From Tipula vernalis (taxonomy: Eukaryota; Arthropoda; Insecta; Diptera; Tipulidae): a stretch of 64,000 bases of DNA. The notes below the pieces were generated by a model. That model was not told where the DNA came from, searched no databases, and saw only the letters and a program-made list of their open reading frames with translations. Positions 50,821 to 61,569 of this stretch are shown in pieces. The stretch lies in assembly GCA_958295665.1 (NCBI GenBank), contig OY282558.1:313134092-313198091 (forward strand), given 5' to 3'. The translations under genes and the position numbers were made by a program. Position 1 is the stretch's first letter; every line of letters begins with the position of its first letter.

Positions 50821-51060
50821 TGTATATGATCGACCACCCCGAATGCGAACGAAGAAGTAAAAGATGTTTACTGAACGCACCGACTAATTGCGATAGAACG
50901 CACCCGTATACATCTGGTCATACCACGTCGTATTTGAGTTTTTCCCTTTCTTTTGTCATTACTCTGTATTCTGTTCTTGCGATATAACCTCAATAAATAT
51001 TATACGTAATAATACATAATTCTGAGTATTTTATTCGTGCGACAAGCATAATATTATACA
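50821..51060 (+). repeat. 3' LTR of BEL/Pao element (240 bp)
   Basis: Starts TGTATATGATCG and ends AATATTATACA, with ATATA following at 51061-51065. One difference from the 5' LTR. The preceding GGGCAGGAA is a weak purine tract. Confidence 0.95.
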
Positions 51061-51065
51061 ATATA

Positions 51066-51877
51066 CATAAGCGAATATGATGAAATCGGTTCGATGCTCA
51101 TTTTTGGTTTAATCTAATCAGATTTGTAACAATCTACCTTATAATCATGCTCCTTACAGTTTCATTGCTATAATTAGTTAATTTGTTTAAATTGTGGCCG
51201 ATGGTAATGATTGTGTCTGTTTATGGGTTTCTTCTTTTAGTTTCCCCACCCAAACCAATCGATTAAATACTGTTTGAATAATGCAGTAATACAACAATTG
51301 AAGATTTAGTGGTTGTACTTGTGGCCGTCCTAAATATGTTGCAGTCTTAATGGACATCAGTAGGTCTATATATGGATAGCGTGGACTAATACATTATTAT
51401 GGGACAAATCAAATTTTAATGCATGATATTGCCTATGGGAAGGATGAAGTACATATGGTCAACACCTTGACCACACAAGAAAATGGCTGTGATATTAAAT
51501 TTTTTTTTACAACCTTTTAATCCGGTATGAAGTATTAATTTATTGCAAGTGTTATGTCGTTCCATGTTTATTTATTACAAGATCGTCGGTATGGGTTCAT
51601 TATAGCAGCACATCTAGATCTCTGTGGCTAGTGACAATTACTCCGCCCAACCGATCCCACCTATCCGGCGAACGTGCTGCGGTCACAAATGTGAAAGCCT
51701 CAGAGAAATTCTGCTAATGGAATGAAAATTCAACCGAATGAGATGAGTATCTTTTTGAAATATATAGTTCCAAATTTTGTTTACTGGCGGTACCACAGTT
51801 ATTAAAATATTGTATAACAAGTGGTTTTTGTTTTGACTGTTGAAATATATTACATTATAAACAAAAGCTTCATACAA
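51066..51877. other. Intergenic DNA after the BEL/Pao element
   Basis: No gene supported. It does not continue the LINE interrupted at 45425. Confidence 0.5.
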
Positions 51878-52156
51878 ATGGGTGTAAAATATTGTTCGTT
51901 TGGTTTGTGTTCATCCGATTCGCGGAAAATTGTCCAAAGTATATTTTTTGTACGATTTACAAACCCAAAAACCGATCCACTACGGTGTAGGAAATGGGTC
52001 AGCGCGTGTAGAAAACGCCATTTTGGGATTAAAAATATCGATAGATTTAAATTTATTTGTTCCCGGCATTTCATTGGTAAGAATGGACCAATAAAGCTAA
52101 ACACAGATCCACTATCAGTAATAAGCGCTGCTGTAAGTGAATTAGCAGTAATTTAA
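51878..52156 (+). CDS. THAP zinc-finger domain protein (92 residues)
   Basis: From the ATG at 51878: YCSFGLC gives the first Cys pair (C-X4-C), FFVRFTNPKTDPLRCRKWVS is the typical THAP middle including the conserved Pro and Trp, and FICSRHF supplies the last Cys and His (C-X2-H). THAP domains bind DNA and occur in P-element and related transposases and in host regulators. The frame ends at TAA after SELAVI, with no transposase domain in the 280 bp that follow. It may be a transposon relic, a first exon, or a short protein. The GGTAAG at about 52076 inside HFIGKNG could also act as a splice donor. Confidence 0.65.
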   Translation: MGVKYCSFGLCSSDSRKIVQSIFFVRFTNPKTDPLRCRKWVSACRKRHFGIKNIDRFKFICSRHFIGKNGPIKLNTDPLSVISAAVSELAVI

Positions 52157-52429
52157 AATTATATTGCATATATACCAATACCTCGAACGACGAAAAACCA
52201 CATGTCTTATGAAGAAGCGGGACTAGTACAAGCTGGGAAAATGTTGTCTTGGAAACTGAATGCTCGGAATTAAACCTAAATTCCTTTCGAGCAACAAGCG
52301 CGATGGTTATTAAACTATTAGTTACTAACTAAGTGTTACAGTGAATAATTTATGAGGTTACGTCTCTTATGGAAAAGAGGGCCCAATCACTGACATTTTA
52401 CCCGCGAAATCAGTCGAGGAAACAAAATT

Positions 52430-52866
52430 AACCGGTTAAACATTGGTTAAAGCTGTGGCGGTTGGGTCGGGTGGTACCAGGGGTGCTATTCTTGAACCAT
52501 TACGAAAATTTTCGTATTGCGAGTTAGTGAAAAAGTATTACGAAAACTAGGATTTTTGTAATACTTTTACACCAACTCGCAATGCGAAAATTTTCGTAAT
52601 GGTTCAAGAATAGCACCCCAGGTTCGAATCCCTATAGGGTCAGGATACATAAAGGATTTTTCATCATCTGATTACGATTGGTGATGAAGATGAACACATC
52701 TATGACCCCCTGTTGAGAGTGCAGAATCAATGGGCCGACCCACCTTTCATGTCAGCACTACAGGTTGGCATAAAGCAATGCAATGTGCAGGTGGTTTTCA
52801 AAGACGGATCTGTAGCCGCCCGTCCTCGATTTGGCTACTCCAGGCGTAAAGTAGAACGGTAAAAAA
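52430..52866 (+). mobile_element. tRNA-derived SINE, copy C, split by a hairpin insertion
   Basis: Head (A-box region TAAAGCTGTGGCGGTTGGGTC) at 52430-52481, B box GGTTCGAATCC at 52621-52631 and body to about 52866. The body includes the GGTTGGCATAAAGCAATGCA block that copy B lacks. The 136-bp insert 52482-52617 lies between the A-box region and the B box, so promoter spacing is destroyed in this copy. Confidence 0.8.
52482..52617. mobile_element. 136-bp near-perfect hairpin inserted in the SINE
   Basis: The left half starts GGTGCTATTCTTGAACCATT and the right half ends with its reverse complement. Arms of about 65 bp pair with few mismatches around a loop of roughly 6-9 bp. CCAGG occurs on both sides (52477-52481, 52618-52622) and only once in other SINE copies (as CCGGG), so it is probably the target duplication. 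Alternative boundaries, with TIRs starting GGGG, are possible. A foldback MITE with no coding capacity. Confidence 0.85.
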
Positions 52867-53177
52867 TAAATCAAGAAATCAAACAAACACTTTCACTAAA
52901 ACGATTTTGTTTCTTCTTTATTTTAATTTGTTGAACGAATTTTAAATGATTTGTGTTTTTCACCAGTTGCAAAACGACAGTGTATTTTTACTGCGCGTGA
53001 GATTTTGACAGCCTTTGCGTTGATGGTTGAACAAGGTGCGTTCCTGTGAATGCGTGGGAATAACAAGGTGCGTTCATGTAAATGCGTGTGAATATGAATG
53101 CGCGAATTGTGGTGGTGAACGAGTGATGAATATTTATGTGAATAATTGATTAATTGAATTGAATTGTGAGTAAGTTG

Positions 53178-53890
53178 CTATAGGACTCCCACGCGAGTGA
53201 TTTTTTCCCTCCCTAGGGAATGATTGTAGGAGTGGAAGCTATACGAACGGTTTTTGTAACCGATGGCTTGATGTTTGCTCAGCCGAACTAAGTATTCCGT
53301 AAGCTGGTTTGAGTCAATCGATTGAAACGTTGGAATTTTTTCAATTAATCGATACGATGAAATGTTTCTTAGGTCTGCGTATAGGTTTATACGGACCCTC
53401 ATAGGGAGTATTTAATCCCTTGCGAAACTTGTCTGTTCTTATGGAAACAAAATCGCGGTTGCTGATCGATTTTCGTTCGTATTTTGGATATGAGGTTGCG
53501 CATGGTTTTTCGCAGTTGGTCGATGATTGTATCGATAGTTGGGAGTGGTGAAGGAGGATTTTCGACAAAGAATTCACAGGGTAGTTTGATGGTTTGACCG
53601 TTAACTAATTCAACCGGTGAGCACTTAAGATCTTCCTTCACTGTTGCTCGAATTCCAAGTAGTATCATTGGTATTTCCGAACTTCAATTGATTGTATTCC
53701 CTCTGGCCATTAATGCGGCTTTGAGTATCCCCCGTTATGCTCAAATCGACCAGGCGGAATTTCAAATTGTCCATGGGGTGATTTTGTGTGTCGTTGAACT
53801 TTAGCACGTTGGCAGGATAAACAAGACTAAGCCCAATTGCATACGTCTTTGTTTAGGCTGGGCCAAAAGTAGCGAGCTGTAATCATTTTA
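53178..53890 (-). pseudogene. Ty3/Gypsy integrase remnants
   Basis: RATRKMITARYFWPSLNKDV followed by CLSCQRAKVQRHTKSPHG is the HHCC zinc region (about 53760-53900). The catalytic core is missing. The frame resumes at 53668 with ILLGIRATVKEDLKCSPVEL, the end of the core, and at 53341-53577 with FRKGLNTPYEGPYKPIRR, the C-terminal domain. Two independent deletions plus shifts leave no activity. Confidence 0.8.
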
Positions 53891-54965
53891 CGAGTTGCAC
53901 GGACTGCGAGTGTTTGAGCGAGTTTTGGTATGAATCGGTGGTAGTAATTTACCATGCCGACAAATCGCTGTATACTTTTGATTGAAACAGGGGCTGGGAA
54001 TTCCCTAATGGAATTTATTCGTTCTTCAGACGGCAAAATACCATTAGATGTTATCTTGTGGCTGAGGAAGTCAAAAGTGGACACGCCAAAAACGCACTTT
54101 GAGCTCTTGATATGCACGTCAAACTGTGTTAGTCTGTGAAAGAGTTATTCCAAGTGCACTTTGTGTTGTTCCCTTGATTTTGATGCTACAGGAATGTCGT
54201 CAATGTAAACGAAAACTAAGTTCAAGTCACGTACGCTGAAACATTTGAGCGGCAGTGCGTAAGCCGAATGGCATTCGAAGAGGCCAAACGGTGTTGTGAT
54301 TGCCGTTTTATGAACGTCTTCAGGTGCGATGGGAACTATATGATAAGCTCTGACTAGATCAATTTTGGAGAAAATTTTGCGTCCATGCAAGTGCATGGAG
54401 GAATTTTGAATGTGAGGTATTGGGTAGCGATCCGGTGTTGTCACCGTGTTTAAACGCCGGTTATCTCCACATGGTCTCCAATTTTGATCTTATTCTTCAC
54501 CATGTGAAGTGGACGGGAGACGGGAGATGCGGAAGGCCTGTAAATCCCTAATTCCACCATGTGCTGGAATTCTCATAGAGCGGCTTTATGGTATGTCTCA
54601 CTTGATCGAGTCGACGTGGTCTTGACACTTGCAGATGGCATGCTGTGACAATATGATGGACTACGTTGTGTCGAACTGGTGAGTTGTAGTTCGGCTCTAT
54701 TGTAAGTGATGGGAAATTCTTCAGCAAAGTGGCATAACCGTTTTTGATTCAATAATGGATCGGAGTTGGAGTGTTATCCCGAACCATTGTGTTCTCTTCA
54801 GTCCGATGCCCACTTGAAGCAAGTTTGTGCCATAAGCAAAAATTGTGGTATTATTGGCTGCCGATAAAAGTAGATCGAGATCACGTTTGGTGAATGAAAA
54901 CGCGCCCCTGTAATAATGTGCTGGAATGACCGAAAAGGTCAGCGCCAGTGTCTATAAGAAATGTA
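53827..54965 (-). pseudogene. Ty3/Gypsy protease and reverse transcriptase
   Basis: Protease: LTFLIDTGADLFGHSS at about 54925-54970, with the DTGA active site intact. A linker with PVRHNVVHHIV and RPRRLDQVRHTIKPL follows (about 54600-54680). Reverse transcriptase 54145-54444: [39 protein letters not shown], then a small loss before [20 protein letters not shown] (catalytic YIDD at about 54205). HIKSSKCVFGVSTFDFLSHK and FVGMVNYYHRFIPKLAQTL follow. Directly after LAQTL the sequence jumps to the integrase zinc domain, so RNase H is deleted. Confidence 0.85.
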
Positions 54966-55222
54966 AGTTTGTTTTTATGGTCGTGAATGAATAATAGACC
55001 TACTTTCTAGGTGTTGGACAACGTCGTCTCTATCCGTTGTTTGACTCGTTTTTTTGGATCTGAATTGACATCCATGCTCAATGTGGATGATGCTTTGAAA
55101 TTGCACGGTTGTACGCATTTCCGCGCTGCCAGGCCAAACTATTAATGATACCAGCATTTTTCGTACTTGCGGTTATTGCCGGGACGGCGCGACTTCGAAT
55201 TCCGTCTGTATCCTGATTGAAA

Positions 55223-55946
55223 TTATTGTCGACCCCTTGAATGACTACGGCTGTTGCTGTTTGACCAATTGTTCAGTTGTGCTTCGGGTTTAGCGAGGCG
55301 ATCCTCGATTGTGACACTCTGAGATGTGGTCGCAGTTGGCTCTCGACCGGAATCCCTACGGACGGTGGAGCGTGATTGGCGTATTACCGCGGAAATATTT
55401 TGACTTGTAGATGATAATGCGGCGTGCAATTTGTCAGCGGTGACAGCCAGGTCATTAAGACTTGTTGTTTCAGGCTGTGTCAACAACGCTATTTTGATTA
55501 CTTCAGGTAATCTGCGCACCCATAGTGATTTGACGATTTTTGTACTGACTTGAGTTCCAGCTAACTGTTGTATATGGCGAAGTGCTTCGAAAGGTCGCCT
55601 ATCTCCTAAGTTTTGTTGCGATAATAGAGTTTCGAGTTTTGCTTCGTCTGATGGCGTTAAGCGGGCGAGAAAAGGTGATTCCACTGTTTCGTATAGATTC
55701 TCGGTCGGCGGATTCGCCATAATGTCTAAGACGACCTCGCTAGCTTAGGGAGACAGGGCCGACAATAGACTAACGAATTTTTCTTTGTCCAATTTTATGC
55801 CGGTGATTTGGAATTGGAGTTCTGCCATATTAAACCAGTTTCTGGCATTGTCCAACCAGAACTGCTGCAAATTTTATTGTACGAGTGGTGGCCTCAACCT
55901 CGCCTTTGACCTGTGAGGAGGCCATTTCCAGCTCGTTGTCTGACAT
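55223..55946 (-). pseudogene. Ty3/Gypsy (CsRn1-type) gag
   Basis: The minus-strand ATG at 55946 opens MSDNELEMASSQVKGEVEAT. After a shift near 55865 the frame reads FWLDNARNWFNMAELQFQIT, a stop replaces one codon in LSALSP*ASEVVLDIM, and the open part 55720-55223 gives NPPTENLYETVESPFLARLT, LSQQNLGDRRPFEALRHIQQ, LAGTQVS and LWVRRLPE. This order is standard for gypsy-type gag. An Arg/Ser-rich tail follows. The knuckle CWYH**FGLAARKCVQPC lies farther on, at about 55090-55165, with two stops. Confidence 0.8.
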
Positions 55947-55979
55947 CGTCAAACTTTGAACTAATACGTCCGTGAAAAT

Positions 55980-57214
55980 ATGAATGAATGTGAATGAAAT
56001 TGTATATAGATCGGAATGGGTACCGCGTGTAATATTAAAAGCGAAAATTGATATGTTTTAGTCCAACTGTTTTGTTGACGAGAGCCCCAAGTACGGGACG
56101 AGCCGTCACCTTCGTCTTGTGGCGTACTCTTGGTTAGATTTTAGATTTACAACAAGAAGTAAATTGATTTTTAATAAAATCGATTGGAAATGATAATAAA
56201 AAAAATGAGAAGAAAACCAAGTAAAAATATGAAGGGAGATTTCCAAAAACAGAAAAGGAAAAGAAAAACCAAATCCTTCAGCGAAATGAACAAGAGAATA
56301 AAATTGTTAAGACGAGAGAAAAGGTAAAATAACAAAACCTTTCGCACCGGAATATGATAAGAAAATGAATAAATGTGGGTGGTGGTGAAAATCTTACAAG
56401 AATATATGATAGAAAAATAAAAGGATTCTACGTTAAGTGCAGTCTGGTCTAGCAATTAATTTTCAACTCAATCTCAAACTAAATGATTTTGGAATTATCA
56501 CAGAAGGGAAGTTTTTCCATCCACTTCCTGGAATTTTGGTTTGCTCTGCTTTTGGAAATTTTTGATAAAACAATTTCGATTTATCGATAGATATTAGAAC
56601 GTTGTCTTGGTTATTATTACATATACATTCCTCTACCCTGTAAAATCAATCCCTTAGTAAGAATCAGTTAACAAATATACTACAGTATACCTTTTTATTG
56701 GTTCCGCTTTATTTGCGATATTTGAAATACCGCGACAAGCGAGCTACCTTTTAAGAGCACAAACATTATTTACAACTACATTAGGATCTTCAGTCAAAAA
56801 ATTCATGGTAGAATTTGAAATGTTATAATGACAAAAATGTATATCGAATCATCATTTTTTTTAATTACAGAAACTGTTAAAATTATGTTTACAAATATTA
56901 GTTTCTTGTACGTATAAATATGTGGATGTCGAAACTAATAATTTAAGAAGTATCCCATATACAAATCCTACACTAACATAAACACACTTTACTTTGGAAA
57001 AATCACTAATTTTATTTCATTAAATCACTATTTCCGTCGAAATTAATCTCTAAATTTACTTTTTATTATTAAACACAACACAATCAAATTTAATAATAAA
57101 ACAAAATGTATATGGGGACATCCAACCTCAATTTTTATATGTCATTTAAGAATAAAATTAATCGAATGTCCCCGCGTGGTATAATAGCGCTGTAAAATCG
57201 GAAAAAAACGTATT
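55980..57214. other. AT-rich intergenic DNA
   Basis: No gene supported. The minus-strand frame 56171-56455 is a Phe/Leu/Ile-rich chance frame from A-rich plus-strand sequence. Confidence 0.45.
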
Positions 57215-57731
57215 ATTATTTTTAATATATTTTGTCTATAAAAAGCCGAAACAATCTTATTGATTTAATTAATACAGACAAACTTTCTCTTTCTATTATT
57301 TGTGTGGGCAGAAAACACACAGAAATGAGATTTCCTTGAGTTTTTTGATTTGGTGAATTTTATAATTCGCTAAATCAATGCGTTCTTGCCTCATACTTAA
57401 TGTATGAAGTTAGAATTTTATTTTTGTAGTTTGGTCGTAGCTACCTGATGAGTAGACCGAACTTTTTTGTTTGTACGAACTTATCAGTACGATACCAAAC
57501 TACCACAGAGAAAGCTCAAGCAAACTTTTCATTTTTGGAGTCGATACACTTTGTATTGACCACGGGGTTAAAGTACGGGTAGGATTTTGATATTTCTACT
57601 TTTTCTGGTAGATATATTTATAAATGAGTGGCCTCTTCATTTTTTCTGATTAACAAGTCGAAAGTGCTGTGAATGCCATTATTTTTAATATATTTTGTCT
57701 ATAAAAAGCCGAAACAATCTTATTGATTTAA
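57215..57731. repeat. 54-bp exact direct repeat, copies 463 bp apart
   Basis: 57215-57268 and 57678-57731 are identical over 54 bp (ATTATTTTTAATATATTTTG...CTTATTGATTTAA). The intervening 409 bp holds no recognised gene and includes a short inverted pair GTTTGGTC/GACCGAAC near 57431-57465. A partial tandem duplication or the ends of a small element are both possible. Confidence 0.75.
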
Positions 57732-58361
57732 AATTAAAGTAATTTTCTTTAATTTAATTTCTTTCAGAGTTTGTTAATCTTTAACTTACGAATAAGTTCC
57801 ACTATAAAAACTTGACCTAATTCTAGGTTCTTAATAGTCCAAGTTGACCAAGAATACTTAATAAAAATCGTTTACTTCTTCTGTATTATTTACGGCAAGA
57901 GATGTACGTCTTAAAAGTAAAAAGAATTGAATGCACGAAAACCCAACATAACTTCAAACTAATTATTACATGGCAACAGAATATAACGCAAATTTTTAAG
58001 TTAAACAATTTTAACATTAGTTTATTGAAATTCAAAAAATTCTGTATCTTATTCATCACATAGTATGTAAGTACACTGCAAGTACTTTAAATTAAAAAAA
58101 AAATATAAAAATAAAAAATGGTTTTCATTTAATGTAAAATTTTAAATTTTAAACTAAAACAGCTATTCATTTGAATAAATGATTGTAATTTATTTTAAGT
58201 TAGATATTAGCAAATTCACTGCTGGAAATGCATCGTTGTACTATGTTTTAATATTATAAAAAAAACGTTTGAATCAACTGCCAAATGGCCTTACATTGAA
58301 GAGGATATTCTATGAAAGACCTAAAATAGTTTAAACGCGCAATCCAAAGCGGCGAGAGGAC

Positions 58362-59790
58362 TTAATTTAAATATAATTTTATCACAATAAATAAAAGCTT
58401 TAGTTTTTGACTTGATAGATTTTGTATCATAAACGCATTTTGCGCGTTTTTAATAGTAAATTTCATAAATTGCTTAGAAGAAGTCTTTTTTTTTGTACTT
58501 GGTTTTAATATGGCATGTAACAAGAATAATATGATGAAAGATCGTGAATCTGAAATGAATTTTTGTTGCTTATAATCTTTTAACATTTGTTTAGCTATTG
58601 GCTCTGTTACTTTTTCTTCCATAATTGCAAGTACATCACTGCAAAATCTGTCAAATTTAAGGTAAATACTTTCGGCATCAGGGTATATATGATTAAAATC
58701 AATGTCGATCAATTTAGGATCATAAGTTTGCGAGGACGCTGGCCAATCATTGATTATACATATAATCAATATTTAATTCATGAATGCTATTAATCCAATT
58801 AAGTCTATAATTAGCAGAAGATGTCCATTTAACAAATATTTCTTCTAAATTTGACTCATCCCTGTTATATTTTAAGTGATTGCATAAAATTCGTGCGTCA
58901 TCATGACTTAACAAAGGAAATACTGGAAAATTATACGAAATTGTAACAGAATGAGACATAAAAAAATATTTTTTTTTAAATATTACCATTGGAGTTGATA
59001 TCATGTTCCAACGAGTCTGATCGTTCGTGTCTTTTTTGTTTCGGAATAAGGGCTGAACTCCGATGCTTTGATTTTTATTATTATAAAGATCGTATAACTG
59101 GCTTTTTGATTTTAGATTTTTCCTCCTTTGAAAGAAAACTGTCTGAAATGTGAATAAATAAATAAATAAAGTGTTTATTTTGTTATAATAATGTTGAAAC
59201 ATATAATTAAAAATAAGAAAATTTAGTTATTTAAAACTGTCAAATTTATTTGTTTATTTATTAAGTTTTATGCTATAAATAAAACGTATCGTTAATTTTT
59301 TCTTAAACCACACGACTGTACTACAGTGAAAAATTATTGTTTAAAATAGAAAACAATAACTTGACATATGTAATTAATAGTCAAAATAAATAATGAAAGT
59401 AAAGCTTACCGCAGATTCAGTCGGAAAGTGGCATTCTATTTGTGAAGCCACTGCTTCACATCGGTTAATACTCATTGGCAGGTTCTTGTTTATGTAATAA
59501 GTCACAATTTGGTCGACCAATATTGACCTGTTAGGATCTGATAATTTTAATTTTTGGTCTGATAAAGATAACAAAGCTTTTCCTTGGATGGTTTGTTCCA
59601 GTATTGGTTTTAGAAGAATCTGAAAGAAAAAAAATTTTATTTTTCAAGAAATCCAATGTTTTTTTTTTTTTTCAAGTTACATTTTCAGAATTTTCTGGCA
59701 CGTTGTTAAAATCGCCTTGTGTCTGGTTGATAGTTTGTGGATGAAATTTCGCGATTGCAAGACGTAGAGCAGCAGCAATTTATTTCGCTG
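58362..59790 (-). pseudogene. Multi-exon gene-like locus of an uncharacterised arthropod family
   Basis: The minus strand splices neatly. Exon ending 59681 (LAIAKFHPQTINQTQGDFNN...NSEN), 61-bp intron with GTAACT...TTTCAG, exon 59410-59619 (ILLKPILEQTIQGKALLSLS; RSILVDQIVTYYIN; CEAVASQIECHFPTESA), intron 59143-59409 with GTAAGC...TTTCAG, exon from 59142 (TVFFQRRKNLKSKSQLYDLY ... NLEEIFVKWTSSANYR). All junctions are phase 0. A frameshift near 58760 separates IHELNI from INDWPASSQTYDPKLIDIDF and the C-terminal part (SDSRSFIILFLLHAI; KFTIKNAQNAFMI), which is open to 58362. From memory this matches a repetitive insect family of unknown function. The shift suggests a pseudogene; an extra GT-AG intron at about 58940-58990 is possible. 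Confidence 0.6.
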
Positions 59791-60000
59791 TTTAATGAAC
59801 TCTGTTCCCTAGTAAAGTTACACAATTTCATCAATCAAATTAATTAGAAAGAGGTAACGCTATTTAAATAATATGAAAGGAAGAAAGAAAGGAAGAAAAG
59901 GAAAAAAAATGCAACTAAACTATTTATAGACATTTTTTAGTATATTGATTAAGAATAAACTTAACTTCAATGAACGAGCAAATTTTACCGTTACTATACC

Positions 60001-60016
60001 ACACACACACACACAC
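60001..60016. repeat. (AC)8 dinucleotide repeat
   Basis: Sixteen bases of alternating AC. Confidence 0.95.
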
Positions 60017-60461
60017 ATGTTATTTTGTGATTGTAAACTTACCTTTGATTTTGAATAACAGTATCTTTAATTTTAGATTCTTTTAGAATTTTAAAAATAT
60101 CTTCACATGAAATATTTAGATATACCTACTACAAAGTCTTCGAAAAACTTAACTCTTTACACTTTATTACAATTTAATTAATTAATTGATGAATTTATAA
60201 ATCTCACTTAAATTTACGCGGCGATACTCAAATGGATTTTGAAACAAAACAATAACGTCGCTAATTTTTCTGAATTTTACGAATTATTTACATTAATATA
60301 ATGAATTATAATTTATTTAAAGAATATTCTTTAATGTAAGCAATGTTTATTAGCTAAGCATATTCTTATTTTAGGAATTTGAATATATTGCATTAAGTTT
60401 TTTTTTGATATGAAACGGTTTTATTAACTACAAGAAAAAAAAATACGTAAAACCTCCAATG

Positions 60462-60652
60462 TTGGACACCTCTGTATATTGGACATTTCTGTATCTTGGA
60501 CAGTTTCTTCCAGTCCCTTGAAATCCTATACATTTATTTTCTAAAAATCGATAAAAAACTCTATACATTGGACAACCTCTGTATATTGGAACTTGGACAC
60601 TATATTTAAGGATTTTCATCTTATAGAGTATAAATTTACCTCCGTATAAAGG
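60462..60652. promoter_or_regulatory. Subterminal GTATNTTGGAC repeats (probable transposase sites)
   Basis: Copies of CTSTGTATATTGGAC or variants occur at about 60469, 60489, 60559, 60577 and (CCTCCGTATAAAGG) 60639, with matching copies at 63299-63365 at the other end. In pogo and related elements, transposase binds repeats placed like this. Binding itself is inferred. Confidence 0.5.
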
Positions 60653-61050
60653 TTGATTTATATTATCAGTTCCTTTCAGTTCCTACTCGTATCGTGTCAG
60701 ACATCATCAATTTATACTATCCGTACCTTTGAATTCAGGCATTTTATTCGTATGATTAACGTATACATATATTTGTATCTTTTGGTTATGTATAGAGTAA
60801 AACACACAAAAATACAAAAATTTTAGTAGCAGTTTACAATTTTTGTTTGTTTCGTTATTCTTTCGTATTATTTCGCCTTCAAATATCAGACAAAACATTC
60901 TTTTCAACAATATGTGTCTGTGTCGGTACGAGTAGGAACGGAAAGGAAAGGATAATATAAATACTCCTATAGAAAATATATGTAACAATGTTTTTTTTGT
61001 CTGACACGATACGAGTAGGAACTGAAAGGAACTGATAATATAAATCGACC
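60651..61050. repeat. 53-bp inverted repeat pair inside the Tigger element
   Basis: 60651-60703 and 60998-61050 are inverted copies matching at 52 of 53 positions, with the core ACTGAAAGGAACTGATAATA. A third, diverged copy (GTACGAGTAGGAACGGAAAG) lies at about 60926-60965. The roughly 400-bp unit sits upstream of the transposase ORF and may be a nested MITE or a cis-acting region of the element. Confidence 0.75.
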
Positions 61051-61569
61051 TTAATGGACACTAACAAAACAACAACAGCAACTAAAACTAAATACATAAT
61101 TGAAACAGCGTGGTAGGGATTTTGTTTTATTTCGTTTTATAATGTGTCTCACTCTTACATTCATATTTGCCGAATTTTTACATTGATCAACACTTATGTT
61201 ACATCACACATACAATTCCATTAGGATAACTGTAAAAATTCGTATTGGAAAGAAAGTGACTTGTTTTGTTTTCATATGATATTTTTGTTTGTGTATATAG
61301 TGTCTGTATGTTGATATTTGAACTTCAGAGGAGAAGCAACATGAAGCAGATTTAAATGTTAAAGTTAATATGAAATTTAAACAAACATTTGCAAGTTTGA
61401 TAGTCCCTGCCTGACTATTTTTAGCTAACAGTTGTAACGAACTTTACCAACACACTTTTTAGGTTTCATAATGTGGAATTATTCTGCGTAAAACACTTGC
61501 CAAAAGTTAATTTATAAAACAACAAATCCTATTTTAGATTATTAATTAGCTATCCTTCATATTTGAAAA

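Larger units (their letters stand above)
45426..51060 (+). mobile_element. BEL/Pao LTR retrotransposon, recent but defective
   Basis: A 5635-bp element: two 240-bp LTRs, 5-bp ATATA duplication, and gag-pol in BEL/Pao order (gag, aspartic protease, reverse transcriptase with YMDD, RNase H, integrase). A TGG at 45669-45671, three bases after the 5' LTR, suits the start of a tRNA primer site. The internal region carries a gag deletion, two nonsense codons and frameshifts, while the LTRs are almost identical. Confidence 0.95.
53178..55946 (-). mobile_element. Ty3/Gypsy retrotransposon of CsRn1 type, internally deleted
   Basis: Minus-strand order gag (from 55946), protease (about 54950), reverse transcriptase (54445-53900), integrase fragments (53880-53180). 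The gag region has the CWYH...FG...KC...PC knuckle characteristic of CsRn1-like elements. LTRs could not be defined. The AT-rich region 52867-53170, with an imperfect 28-bp tandem repeat (GGTGCGTTC-TGT-AATGCGTG at about 53035 and 53067), may hold 3' LTR sequence. There is no envelope-like gene. Confidence 0.75.

Noticed and set aside
50736..50987. Open frame running across the end of pol into the 3' LTR
   Set aside because: Frame overlaps integrase C-terminus and LTR; no domain. The part in the LTR recurs in the 5' LTR.
57440..57470. CTGATGAG followed by CGAAC, resembling a hammerhead ribozyme core
   Set aside because: The spacer cannot form a proper stem II, the GAAA box is imperfect and no cleavage-site partner was found; a short GGTC/GACC inverted pair explains it.
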